From an uncultured Bacteroidota bacterium (GTDB lineage Bacteria > Bacteroidota > Bacteroidia > Chitinophagales > Chitinophagaceae), in NCBI GenBank assembly GCA_903944755.1, contig CAJATB010000054.1, positions 1 through 11,404 on the forward strand: a stretch of DNA of 11,404 nucleotides. Direction: 5' to 3'. How positions within the stretch are numbered: position 1 is the first letter of the stretch; each line of letters begins with the position of its first letter. Position numbers and translations under genes: made by a program. Positions 1 through 7,010 of the stretch are shown here, piece after piece. The notes beneath the pieces are model-generated. The model saw nothing but the letters and a program-made list of their open reading frames with translations. It was not told where the DNA came from and did no database searches.

Positions 1-589
1 CAATAGCGGACTTGGAAGTAATGGCTTAACTAGTGCAAGACACGATGTGTTGAGCAAAGAATATGCTACAAAATATCCTGAAACATTCGAACCTACTTTA
101 CCTAATGAAGTTGTTTATATAGGTAATAATAAAATGACCGACGAAATTACCATACCTGGTTATGGTGCAATTTCAGTGGGTAAGTTATTATTAAGTCCTA
201 CAAGAACTTACGCACCCTTGGTTAAAGCTATTCTTAGTGCACATTTTGACGCAGTAAAAGGGATGATACATTGCAGTGGTGGTGGTCAAACAAAATGCAT
301 GAAATACTTGCCTGGCCCAATGTGTATCATAAAAGATAACTTAATGGAAACCCCTCCAATATTCAAATTAATACAAGAAAATTCAGGTGCCAATGCAAGG
401 GAAATGTACCAAGTTTTTAATATGGGCCACCGTTTAGAAATATTTACCGACCAAGCTGCTGCGCCAAAATTGATAGCATTAGCTAAAACTTTTAATATTG
501 ACGCACAAGTTGTAGGCAGAGTAGAAGCTGCTGCCACAAAGGAGCTGGTAATAAAAGGAAGTTTTGGAAGGGAAAATTTTAGCTATTAA
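1..589 (+). CDS. purM: Phosphoribosylformylglycinamidine cyclo-ligase (AIR synthase), 3' part
   Basis: Cytosolic enzyme that closes FGAM to aminoimidazole ribotide using ATP, step five of purine synthesis. The gene enters from the left edge already open (first full codon at base 2), so about 195 C-terminal residues are seen and the true start lies outside; the GTG at 47 is internal. The visible part begins with SNGLTSARHDVL, a PurM motif at the domain junction, followed by the AIRS C-terminal domain: LLLSPTRTYAPLVKAI aligns by eye with the LLAPTRIY segment of E. coli PurM, HCSGGGQTK is the glycine-rich loop, and EMYQVFNMGHRLEIF matches the EMYRTFNCG segment. The HCSGGGQTK form is, from memory, that of Bacteroidota PurM. 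The stop at 587-589 is followed by 72 bp before ftsE. The family call is firm; only the 5' half is missing, by window truncation. Confidence 0.93.
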   Translation, partial: NSGLGSNGLTSARHDVLSKEYATKYPETFEPTLPNEVVYIGNNKMTDEITIPGYGAISVGKLLLSPTRTYAPLVKAILSAHFDAVKGMIHCSGGGQTKCMKYLPGPMCIIKDNLMETPPIFKLIQENSGANAREMYQVFNMGHRLEIFTDQAAAPKLIALAKTFNIDAQVVGRVEAAATKELVIKGSFGRENFSY

Positions 590-661
590 TTTTATACTAA
601 TTGTTTAAATAAATTATACAGGGAACTGTCTCAAATAAATCACAAACAAACCTAATTAACC

Positions 662-1336
662 ATGAGTGAAATTGTAATTCAGCTACAAAATGCCAATATA
701 TATCAAAGTGGAAATTTGATTTTACAGGATGTGAATTTAACCGTTCAAAGGGGTGAGTTTGTGTATTTGGTTGGCAAAACAGGAACTGGAAAGAGTAGCT
801 TATTGAAGTCGTTATATGGTGAAATTACCTTAACCGAAGGGAACGGCAAAGTGGTTGGTTTTGATTTAAAACAAATGGACTGGAAGACATTGCCATTTTT
901 AAGGAGAAACTTAGGGATCGTTTTTCAGGATTTTCAATTATTGACCGACAGAAATGTGCACGAAAACCTTCGTTTTGTACTTAAAGCAACTGGATGGTTG
1001 GACGAAAAGCTAATTGAGCAAAAAATAGAAGATGTCCTCACTAAAGTAGGACTTAAGAATAAAGGTTTCAAAATGACTTTCGAAATGAGTGGCGGGGAGC
1101 AACAAAGGGTTGATATTGCACGTGCACTGCTAAATTCTCCTAAATTGATACTTGCAGACGAGCCAACAGGCAGTTTAGACCCTGAAACGAGCGACGAAAT
1201 CATGCAATTGTTGTTCCAAATCGCCAAAGATGACGGCACTGCCATACTAATGGCAACCCACGATTTCATGGTAGTTAACAAGTTTCCGTCACGCACCCTC
1301 ACTACAGAAGGCGGCCGCCTTGTTGAAAAGGCCTAA
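662..1336 (+). CDS. ftsE: Cell-division ABC transporter ATP-binding protein FtsE-like
   Basis: Cytoplasmic ATPase subunit of 224 residues, the usual FtsE length (about 220). By family knowledge FtsE pairs with membrane protein FtsX at the division site and controls peptidoglycan hydrolases through ATP hydrolysis. All ABC motifs are present in order: Walker A GKTGTGKS (38-45), Q-loop FQDFQLL (88-94), signature MSGGEQQR (142-149), Walker B LILADEP (162-168, E167), D-loop SLD (171-173) and H-loop THD (199-201). The FQDFQLL loop and short single-domain form fit FtsE better than LolD or other MacB-type ATPases, but these are close relatives. No ftsX lies next to it, so the partner must be encoded elsewhere. 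ATG at 662 is the natural start; the A-rich leader has no Shine-Dalgarno motif. smc follows after 61 bp on the same strand. Confidence 0.82.
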   Translation: MSEIVIQLQNANIYQSGNLILQDVNLTVQRGEFVYLVGKTGTGKSSLLKSLYGEITLTEGNGKVVGFDLKQMDWKTLPFLRRNLGIVFQDFQLLTDRNVHENLRFVLKATGWLDEKLIEQKIEDVLTKVGLKNKGFKMTFEMSGGEQQRVDIARALLNSPKLILADEPTGSLDPETSDEIMQLLFQIAKDDGTAILMATHDFMVVNKFPSRTLTTEGGRLVEKA

Positions 1337-1337
1337 T

Positions 1338-1397
1338 TTTCTTTGAATTCTAGCGTCTTTTTCATAAGTTCGCAGACAATTATAAAGTTCAAAGAAA
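1338..1397 (+). repeat. 10-bp inverted repeat bracketing the ftsE-smc gap
   Basis: TTTCTTTGAA at 1338-1347 and its exact reverse complement TTCAAAGAAA at 1388-1397 flank nearly the whole gap. The left arm starts one base after the ftsE stop and the right arm ends on the base before the smc GTG. The 40-nt loop holds a possible 4-bp inner stem (GTCT 1355-1358 with AGAC 1374-1377). In RNA this could close the smc translation start; in DNA it could be a protein site. The arms are AT-rich and the loop is long, so stability is doubtful. The repeat is read directly from the sequence; any role is inference. Confidence 0.45.
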
Positions 1398-4300
1398 GTG
1401 AGACTAAAGTCATTAGAAATCAAAGGGTTCAAGAGTTTTGCTGACAAAACTATAGTTAGTTTTGACGAAGGCATAACGGGCATTATTGGGCCCAATGGAT
1501 GCGGAAAAAGTAATATCATCGATAGTATCAGGTGGGTTATAGGGGAGCAGAAAATTTCAGCTTTAAGAAGTGAAAATTTGGACTCTCTTGTATTCAACGG
1601 AAGCAAGACTAGAAATGCGAGTAGCATGGCCGAAGTAACGCTGACCTTCGAGAATACAAAAAATTTATTACCTACAGAATTCAGCACAATATCAGTAACA
1701 CGTCGTTTTTATAAAAATGGAGAAAGTGAATATCGTTTAAATGATGTTGCTTGCCGTTTAAAGGATATCCATAACTTATTCATGGACACCGGTGTAAGTA
1801 CCGATAGTTATGCGATCATAGAATTAGGAATGGTAGATGATATCATTAAGGATAAGGATAATAGCCGCCGACGCATGTTGGAACAAGCAGCGGGTATTAC
1901 CATTTACAAAACAAGAAAGAAGGAAGCGAAGAATAAGTTAGATGCAACTGAAATGGATTTGTCTAGAATTGAGGATTTGTTATTTGAAATTAATAACCAA
2001 CTTAAAACTTTAGAGAACCAAGCTAAGAAAGCAGAGAAGTATTTTGAAATTAAAAAGGATTACCAAGCTACAGCTATTGAACTAGCAATTGCTTCCTTAG
2101 AAGGGTTTAACTTAAGCTATAAGGAACTTACAGAGCAACAAGAAACCGAAACCGATAAGAAATTCCAATTAGAAGCAACTATTGCATTAGAAGAAGCTGC
2201 ATTAGAAAAAGAACGTGTTGTTTTTATTGAGAAGGAAAAAAACTTGCAAAGCTTACAACACGAGTTTAACGACAAATTACAAACCTTAAGGACGAAGGAA
2301 AACGATAAAAATTTAGCAGCACAACGACTTGATTATTTAAATGACAAGGAGTCGAACTTAAAGGAATTTCTAGAAAGAGCAGAAGGGCAATTAAAAACAA
2401 TTGGTGATTCTATTGAATACACAAAGTTGCAAGTAATTGACGAAGAAAAATTATACCACGATTTCAAAAATAGGGTAGAACAATCACAAACAGCATTAAC
2501 AAACAAACGTGCACAGTTTGATGACCAAAGAGTAGTATTAGATGGTTTACGCCAACAGTACCAACAAATTCAAAGAGGTCAGTTTGATGCCGAAAAGAAA
2601 GTAGCAGTTTCTGATACTTCAATTCAAAATATCCAAAGAAGTCATCACCAAATTGAAGAAGAACAAGGGCACAGAGTTAGCCATATTGCCGATTTAACGA
2701 TACAATTAGATGCTAAGGAAATTGATTTAAGTGCCAAAAAAGCTACATTAGCCGAATTGCAATCTCAACACGAGCAAGCAAAAGCAGCTATATTTGAAAC
2801 GCAAGCTCAGCTTGAAGTATTAAGATCGAAACTGGCTGACCAAACAAGAATTTTAGATGCAAAAAAGAACGAATACGATTTATTAAAAAGCTTGGTGGAT
2901 TCTATGGAAGGATATCCTGAGAGTGTTAAGTTCTTACACAAAAATACTGGTTGGAACCACAATGCGCCTATCTTATCTGATATACTTTACGTACAAGAGG
3001 CTTACCGTACAGCTGTGGAAAACGTATTGGAGCCTTACTTAAACTATTACGTAGTTAATGATTTGAAAGAAGGAATGCAAGCGGTTCATTTGTTAGACGA
3101 AAACAAAAAAGGCAAGGCTAATTTCTTCCTTTTGGATCAGTTAGCTAGCGCAAAAGCAGAAACAGCTCCGGCAAATACAATTGCCGCATTATCGGTTATT
3201 GAATTTGATGCGCAGTATACAGCTTTAGCTACTCATTTATTGGGCAATGTTTTTATTGCTGAAAATGAAGCTGCTTTAGAAGCTATTAGCACAGGGGTAA
3301 TCTTAGAAAAGACAGGAAAATATGTTAAAGGTAAATACACTTTAACAGGTGGAAGTGTTGGCATGTTCGAGGGTAAGAAAATTGGACGTGCTAAGAATTT
3401 AGAAAAATTATTAGCAGACATCCAGTCCCAAGAAAAAGTAGTTAATGAATTAAAAGTTCAAATACAAACGCAGCATAATTCTGTTTTACAATTCAATGAT
3501 TTGTTGAAAGAAAATGAAATACGTGCTACCGAACAAGCAATAAATACTTTAATAAATGAAGTATTCGCAAATAAGAATAGGTTAGAGAATTTACAATTGG
3601 CTCAAGCAAATGCGTTAGTTAAGCTACAAGAATATGCCGAAAAAATGGCACAAGAACATGCAGCCATTGCCGATACAAGGTTGGCTTTGGAGTCATTGAA
3701 TGTTTCCTTACATGAAACACAGGCGCAATTGGAAGCCATTGAATTAGCTTACCAAGCAGCTGAACAAGCTTACCATTTAGCATCGGGTGAATTCAATGAA
3801 ATGAATTTACAATTAACAAAGCAATTAAGTAAAATAGAAGCTTTACAACAGGAAGTTGTGTTTAAGGAAAATCAATTAAATGATTTACACGCACAAATTC
3901 AAACCAATACGCTGCAGTTAAGTGAAGCAACCTCTTCTATTGTGGAAAGTCGCGATCAGTTAACTGAAATTTCAGAAGCATTGGTGCAGTTAATTAAAAA
4001 TAAGGAAGAAGAAGAACTTAGATTGAACGAAGCTGACCAGGCTTATTATACATTGCGTAACGACCTACAAGAAAAAGAAAGTGCGGTAAGGTTACAAATC
4101 AAGTCAAAGGAGTTAGTTGACCAGTTGATTAATGAAATTAAGGACAAATTGAACAATTTGAAATTGCAATTGTCTGGTATGAAAGAACGTTTAAGTGTCG
4201 AGTTTAAAGTTGAATTAGAAGAAGTATTAGACAAAGGCCGTCAAACGGAAGAAACCCTTGAAGAATTACAAGTAAGTGCTGAGAAGATGAAGAAGCGCTT

Positions 4301-4913
4301 AGAGAATATGGGTGAAGTGAATCCTACAGCAATTGAAGCCTATACTGAAATGAAGAAACGTTATGACTTTATTTTAGAACAAAAGAATGACCTTGTTACG
4401 GCAAAGGAAAGTTTATTACAAACTATCCAAGAAGTGGAAGCAACTGCAAACCAAGCATTCCTAGAAACATACAATACTGCTCGTGAAAACTTCCAAAAAG
4501 TATTCAAAGCTTTATTTACTGAAGAAGACTCATGTGACTTAATATTGGTTGATCCTGATAATTTGGCAGACACAGCAGTAGAGATTGTTGCACGTCCTAA
4601 AGGAAAACGTCCTTCTTCAATAAGCCAGTTGAGTGGTGGAGAAAGAACTTTAACTGCAACAGCTATGTTATTTGCAATTTACTTAATTAAGCCAGCTCCG
4701 TTTTGTATTTTGGATGAGGTTGATGCACCATTGGATGACGCTAACGTAGGTAAGTTCACTCAAATGATTAAGAAGTTCAGTGATAAATCGCAGTTCATTA
4801 TTGTAACGCACAATAAACAAACTATGAGTGCAGTGGATGTAATTTATGGTGTAACCATGCAAGAGCCAGGGGTGAGTAAGTTAGTGCCAGTGGATTTCAG
4901 AAGCTTGGCGTAA
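1398..4913 (+). CDS. smc: Chromosome segregation protein SMC (GTG start)
   Basis: ATPase of the bacterial condensin (with ScpA and ScpB, not encoded here) that extrudes DNA loops and helps chromosomes segregate. The 1171 residues match the usual length of about 1180. Order: N-terminal head starting MRLKSLEIKGFKSF with Walker A GPNGCGKS (31-38), Q-loop near Q51 and the conserved Arg in SALRS (R57); first coiled-coil arm about 170-500, rich in E, K and Q; hinge about 503-665, including MEGYPESVKF and the glycine-rich TGGSVGMFEG; second arm about 670-1010; C-terminal head with signature QLSGGERTL (1077-1085), Walker B CILDE (1103-1107) and the D-loop after it. The GTG at 1398 is chosen because an in-frame TAA lies at 1383-1385, no other start codon lies between, and the family N-terminus begins exactly there. 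An inverted repeat ends right before it, and a terminator follows the gene. Confidence 0.97.
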   Translation: MRLKSLEIKGFKSFADKTIVSFDEGITGIIGPNGCGKSNIIDSIRWVIGEQKISALRSENLDSLVFNGSKTRNASSMAEVTLTFENTKNLLPTEFSTISVTRRFYKNGESEYRLNDVACRLKDIHNLFMDTGVSTDSYAIIELGMVDDIIKDKDNSRRRMLEQAAGITIYKTRKKEAKNKLDATEMDLSRIEDLLFEINNQLKTLENQAKKAEKYFEIKKDYQATAIELAIASLEGFNLSYKELTEQQETETDKKFQLEATIALEEAALEKERVVFIEKEKNLQSLQHEFNDKLQTLRTKENDKNLAAQRLDYLNDKESNLKEFLERAEGQLKTIGDSIEYTKLQVIDEEKLYHDFKNRVEQSQTALTNKRAQFDDQRVVLDGLRQQYQQIQRGQFDAEKKVAVSDTSIQNIQRSHHQIEEEQGHRVSHIADLTIQLDAKEIDLSAKKATLAELQSQHEQAKAAIFETQAQLEVLRSKLADQTRILDAKKNEYDLLKSLVDSMEGYPESVKFLHKNTGWNHNAPILSDILYVQEAYRTAVENVLEPYLNYYVVNDLKEGMQAVHLLDENKKGKANFFLLDQLASAKAETAPANTIAALSVIEFDAQYTALATHLLGNVFIAENEAALEAISTGVILEKTGKYVKGKYTLTGGSVGMFEGKKIGRAKNLEKLLADIQSQEKVVNELKVQIQTQHNSVLQFNDLLKENEIRATEQAINTLINEVFANKNRLENLQLAQANALVKLQEYAEKMAQEHAAIADTRLALESLNVSLHETQAQLEAIELAYQAAEQAYHLASGEFNEMNLQLTKQLSKIEALQQEVVFKENQLNDLHAQIQTNTLQLSEATSSIVESRDQLTEISEALVQLIKNKEEEELRLNEADQAYYTLRNDLQEKESAVRLQIKSKELVDQLINEIKDKLNNLKLQLSGMKERLSVEFKVELEEVLDKGRQTEETLEELQVSAEKMKKRLENMGEVNPTAIEAYTEMKKRYDFILEQKNDLVTAKESLLQTIQEVEATANQAFLETYNTARENFQKVFKALFTEEDSCDLILVDPDNLADTAVEIVARPKGKRPSSISQLSGGERTLTATAMLFAIYLIKPAPFCILDEVDAPLDDANVGKFTQMIKKFSDKSQFIIVTHNKQTMSAVDVIYGVTMQEPGVSKLVPVDFRSLA

Positions 4914-4926
4914 TAAAAATTCAACA

Positions 4927-4951
4927 ATAGGTAAATGAAATATTTACCTAT
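4927..4951 (+). repeat. Perfect 10-bp hairpin after smc
   Basis: ATAGGTAAAT (4927-4936), a 5-nt loop GAAAT, then ATTTACCTAT (4942-4951) form a perfect 10-bp stem 13 bases after the smc stop. No T-run follows, so it is not a classic terminator. It may protect the mRNA 3' end or assist the terminator just downstream. It is read directly from the sequence; the function is inferred. Confidence 0.6.
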
Positions 4952-4957
4952 CGAAAT

Positions 4958-4995
4958 ACTAAAAAGAGTCCTACAACATTAGGGCTCTTTTTAGT
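4958..4995 (+). terminator. Intrinsic terminator of smc
   Basis: ACTAAAAAGAG (4958-4968) pairs perfectly with CTCTTTTTAGT (4985-4995). The stem continues inward as TCCTA/TAGGG with one G-T pair, giving about 16 bp around the 6-nt loop CAACAT. The run of five T at 4988-4992 follows the GC part of the stem. Because the opposite arm carries five A, it could also act on the other strand. It separates the purM-ftsE-smc group from the next gene. Confidence 0.8.
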
Positions 4996-5056
4996 AGATA
5001 GTAATAGTTTGGAATAGTGTTATAAGTAAATAGGGAATATTTGTAAAAGTAATTAC

Positions 5057-5085
5057 CGGTTAATTTAAATGACAATACGGTTAAT
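5057..5085 (+). repeat. Direct repeat CGGTTAAT x2 upstream of the membrane-protein gene
   Basis: CGGTTAAT occurs at 5057-5064 and again at 5078-5085, 21 bp apart start to start, which is two helical turns. The first copy sits in the near-palindrome TTACCGGTTAA. They end 24 bp before the TTG at 5110. The layout would suit a pair of regulator sites, but the region is AT-rich and chance is possible. Confidence 0.3.
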
Positions 5086-5109
5086 AAATAATAGTAAATA
5101 AATAGGACC

Positions 5110-5526
5110 TTGATTAAATCTTCAATTATATTATTTCTCGCTTGCTTTTTAATATATCTGCCTTTTAGCAGGCAACCCGATTTTTTTGATAGTGAAACCG
5201 CACCTGCAATTATTAAAATGAAAGGGGATAGTTTGGTGGCTGAATATTCAGAATACGGGATTCCGCATTTTATGCTATTGGATAAAAAACAATACGATTC
5301 AAAAATTGGTTCGCGTGTGGAAGTTATTTACGAATTAAGTGCCCCTGAGCGTGTTAAAATTAATAAGGTAATGGGCTATTGGGTAGTACCGAATGAAATT
5401 GGTTGGGCGTTTGGCATATTCGCCGTATTACTTGGGGTTGCTTATGCCACTACCCATAGGCCACATCCAGATGCATTAAAGGAACAACTAAATTTTAAGC
5501 AGGAAAATAAAACTAAGTATGAATAA
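5110..5526 (+). CDS. Uncharacterised small membrane protein, two helices around a soluble domain (TTG start)
   Basis: Not recognised with certainty. The 138-residue product has an N-terminal hydrophobic helix (about 4-19), a polar, beta-rich-looking middle (about 20-92), a second hydrophobic helix (about 94-113, EIGWAFGIFAVLLGVAYATT) and a charged tail. The stretch VEVIYELSAPERVKI resembles the V-Y-x-P-x-x-P-E-x-A-x-I pattern of DUF3592-type proteins, which also have two helices around a small domain; this is a resemblance from memory, not a match. TTG at 5110 is the only start that keeps the first helix: an in-frame TAA lies at 5095-5097 and the next ATG, at 5218, would remove the helix. F-L-A-C at 9-12 is too weak for a lipobox. 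The gene sits behind the smc terminator, so it probably has its own promoter, and its stop is 2 bp from the stop of opposing smpB. Confidence 0.7.
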   Translation: MIKSSIILFLACFLIYLPFSRQPDFFDSETAPAIIKMKGDSLVAEYSEYGIPHFMLLDKKQYDSKIGSRVEVIYELSAPERVKINKVMGYWVVPNEIGWAFGIFAVLLGVAYATTHRPHPDALKEQLNFKQENKTKYE

Positions 5527-5528
5527 AA

Positions 5529-5987
5529 TTATCGCTTTAATAAACGTTTAATTTCCTTGTCTACATCGCGGTTCTTAATGGTCTCGCGTTTGTCGTATTC
5601 TTTCTTTCCTTTTCCAATACCAATTTCAAGTTTGGCATAATGCTTTTCGTTGAAAAATATACGTAATGGAACTATGGTGAAACCTTTTTCCTTGGTTTGT
5701 GCTTCTATCTTTTTTAACTCCCTTTTTTCTAAAAGCAACTTGCGGTCGTGTACTTCAATGTGGTTATTCTTGCTTCCATGCGAGTAGGCATTGATATATA
5801 AACTGCGGACCCATAATTCACCTCGGTCAAAAAAACAGAAGGCGTCATTAAAGCTTACTTTGCCTTCCCTAATCGACTTCACTTCCGTACCTAGCAATAC
5901 CATGCCTGCCACATATTTATCCTCTATGTGGTAGTTAAAATAGGCTTGCCTATTGTTTAGTTCGGGTTGTGGTCTTGGTTTTGCCAT
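5529..5987 (-). CDS. smpB: SsrA (tmRNA)-binding protein SmpB
   Basis: Partner of tmRNA in trans-translation: it binds the tRNA-like end of tmRNA and brings it to stalled ribosomes, so that the nascent chain is tagged and the ribosome released. The 152 residues are the standard length. The oligonucleotide-binding fold begins with NRQAYFNYHIEDKYVAGMVL (12-31) and LLGTEVKSIREGKVSFNDA (31-49), followed by LLLEKREL (84-91) and the signature IGIGKGKKEYDKRETIKNRD (122-141). The basic C-terminal tail (EIKRLLKR), which enters the mRNA channel in studied SmpB proteins, is present. The ATG lies only two bases after a T7 run that ends a terminator-like hairpin. The tmRNA gene is not in this window. It converges with the + strand membrane-protein gene, with 2 bp between the stops and no visible terminator there. 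Confidence 0.97.
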   Translation of the reverse strand: MAKPRPQPELNNRQAYFNYHIEDKYVAGMVLLGTEVKSIREGKVSFNDAFCFFDRGELWVRSLYINAYSHGSKNNHIEVHDRKLLLEKRELKKIEAQTKEKGFTIVPLRIFFNEKHYAKLEIGIGKGKKEYDKRETIKNRDVDKEIKRLLKR

Positions 5988-5989
5988 AT

Positions 5990-6024
5990 AAAAAAATCCC
6001 GGTCACAACGAATCGAGACCGGGA
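5990..6024 (-). terminator. Intrinsic terminator between accD and smpB
   Basis: On the minus strand, TCCCGGTC (6024-6017), a 12-nt loop and GACCGGGA (6004-5997) form a perfect 8-bp GC-rich stem followed at once by seven T (5996-5990). This is the classic layout for ending transcription coming from accD, whose stop is 62 bp upstream. On the plus strand the stem is not followed by a T-run. The smpB ATG follows two bases after the T-run, which makes it unusual as a leader. Confidence 0.78.
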
Positions 6025-6025
6025 A

Positions 6026-6056
6026 CAAAAGTAATATAACTAATCTTAGTATCGAA
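6026..6056 (-). promoter_or_regulatory. Candidate smpB promoter (Bacteroidota type)
   Basis: TACTTTTG at 6033-6026 on the minus strand fits the Bacteroidota -7 box TAnnTTTG exactly. 20 bp upstream lies TTC (6056-6054), two of three bases of the -33 TTG. Transcription would start about 4-8 bases downstream, inside the first arm of the terminator hairpin, so an smpB transcript would lack part of that stem. The motif is common in AT-rich DNA; position and spacing support it. Confidence 0.45.
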
Positions 6057-6086
6057 ATAGAAAATGGAGGATCGTTAAAAATCCCA

Positions 6087-7010
6087 CTAGTTTCTGAATA
6101 AAAACACTAATTCAGAAAGTTTGTTCTTTAAATCCTTTCTGTCTATAATAAAGTCTAGAAAGCCATGTTCAAGTAGAAATTCGCTTCTTTGGAATCCAGG
6201 AGGCAAATCCTTTTTAATAGTTTCTTTTATTACCCTAGGACCTGCAAAGCCTATTAATGCACCTGGTTCAGCTATATTAAGGTCACCTAACATACCAAAA
6301 CTTGCAGATATACCACCAAAAGTTGGGTCGGTTAGTAAGGAGATAAAAGGAAGTTTAGCATCGCTTAGTTGAGAAAGCTTCCCACTTGTTTTTGCTAATT
6401 GCATTAAACTAAATGCACTTTCCATCATACGTGCACCACCACTTTTACTAATTACTAAATATGCTAGGTTGTGTTCTATACAATAATCTACGGCCCTGCT
6501 AAATTTTTCTCCCATCACGCTACCTAATGAGCCACCAATAAACTCAAAATCCATACAAGCAACTACAATACCTTCTCCATTAATTTTACCGGTAGCAACA
6601 CGCATTGAATCTTTTAAATCGGTTTTTGCATGTATTTCGTCAAGCCTTTTTTGGTAATTTTTTAAGTCGGTAAAGTTTAAGGCATCTTTACTTTTAATAT
6701 TATCGAATAACTCAGTAAATGTTGAGTTATCAAATAAAATATCAAAATATTCATCACTTCCAATTCTGTGGTGGTAGTTACATTTTGTACATAAAAATAA
6801 ATGTTCCTTTAATTCAGAACTTGTACAAATATGATTACAAGAAGGACATTTGCTCCACAAACCTTCTGGTGTTTCTTTCTTGTCAGCAGTTGAAGTGGTA
6901 ATACCTTTTTTAAAACGTTTAAACCATCTTGACTTAGTCGCTTCGGCGCTAGTGCCTTCAAGTTCTTCACCTGTTAAATTTACCTCAATATCTTCTTCTT
7001 TAATACTCAT
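6087..7010 (-). CDS. accD: Acetyl-CoA carboxylase carboxyltransferase subunit beta
   Basis: Beta subunit of the carboxyltransferase that, with AccA, moves the carboxyl group from biotin to acetyl-CoA to make malonyl-CoA, the committed step of fatty-acid synthesis. The 307 residues contain the four-cysteine zinc ribbon (C55, C58, C74, C77), then the crotonase-like core with GGSLGSVMGEKF (159-170), SGGARMMES (190-198) and DPTFGGISASFG (228-239). Family members usually start a few residues before the WFKR...GLWSKC segment. Here about 28 acidic residues precede the Trp at 29, with no ATG, GTG or TTG codon nearby that would allow a shorter start, so the extension looks real. accA and the biotin subunits are not in the window. 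It lies 85 bp after fba and ends 62 bp before a terminator. Confidence 0.95.
   Translation of the reverse strand: MSIKEEDIEVNLTGEELEGTSAEATKSRWFKRFKKGITTSTADKKETPEGLWSKCPSCNHICTSSELKEHLFLCTKCNYHHRIGSDEYFDILFDNSTFTELFDNIKSKDALNFTDLKNYQKRLDEIHAKTDLKDSMRVATGKINGEGIVVACMDFEFIGGSLGSVMGEKFSRAVDYCIEHNLAYLVISKSGGARMMESAFSLMQLAKTSGKLSQLSDAKLPFISLLTDPTFGGISASFGMLGDLNIAEPGALIGFAGPRVIKETIKKDLPPGFQRSEFLLEHGFLDFIIDRKDLKNKLSELVFLFRN

Noticed and set aside
286..537. Minus-strand open frame opposite purM
   Set aside because: Lies entirely inside purM on the other strand, has no family motif and no promoter; it arises from the codon pattern of the real gene.
619..630. ACAG-GGAA-CTGT mini hairpin ahead of ftsE
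   Set aside because: A 4-bp stem with a GNRA-like loop is too short to call a regulatory element or terminator.
934..1302. Minus-strand open frame of 122 codons opposite ftsE
   Set aside because: Fully antisense to a gene with intact ABC motifs; serine-rich, low-information product, no recognised domain.
1289..1687. Minus-strand open frame of 132 codons across the ftsE-smc junction
   Set aside because: Considered as a possible antisense gene because it spans the inverted repeat, but the product shows no family pattern and both sense genes are certain.
5009..5043. TTG at 5009 and AATATTTG at 5036-5043 as a promoter for the membrane-protein gene
   Set aside because: The spacer of 24 bp is too long and the first base of the -7 box does not match.
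5134..5148. Possible lipobox (F-L-A-C) in the first helix of the membrane protein
   Set aside because: Phenylalanine at -3 and only eleven residues before the cysteine do not fit a lipoprotein signal; a signal anchor is more likely.
6121..6372. Plus-strand open frame opposite accD
   Set aside because: Antisense shadow inside a firmly identified gene; the same reasoning applies to 6719-6901 (+).
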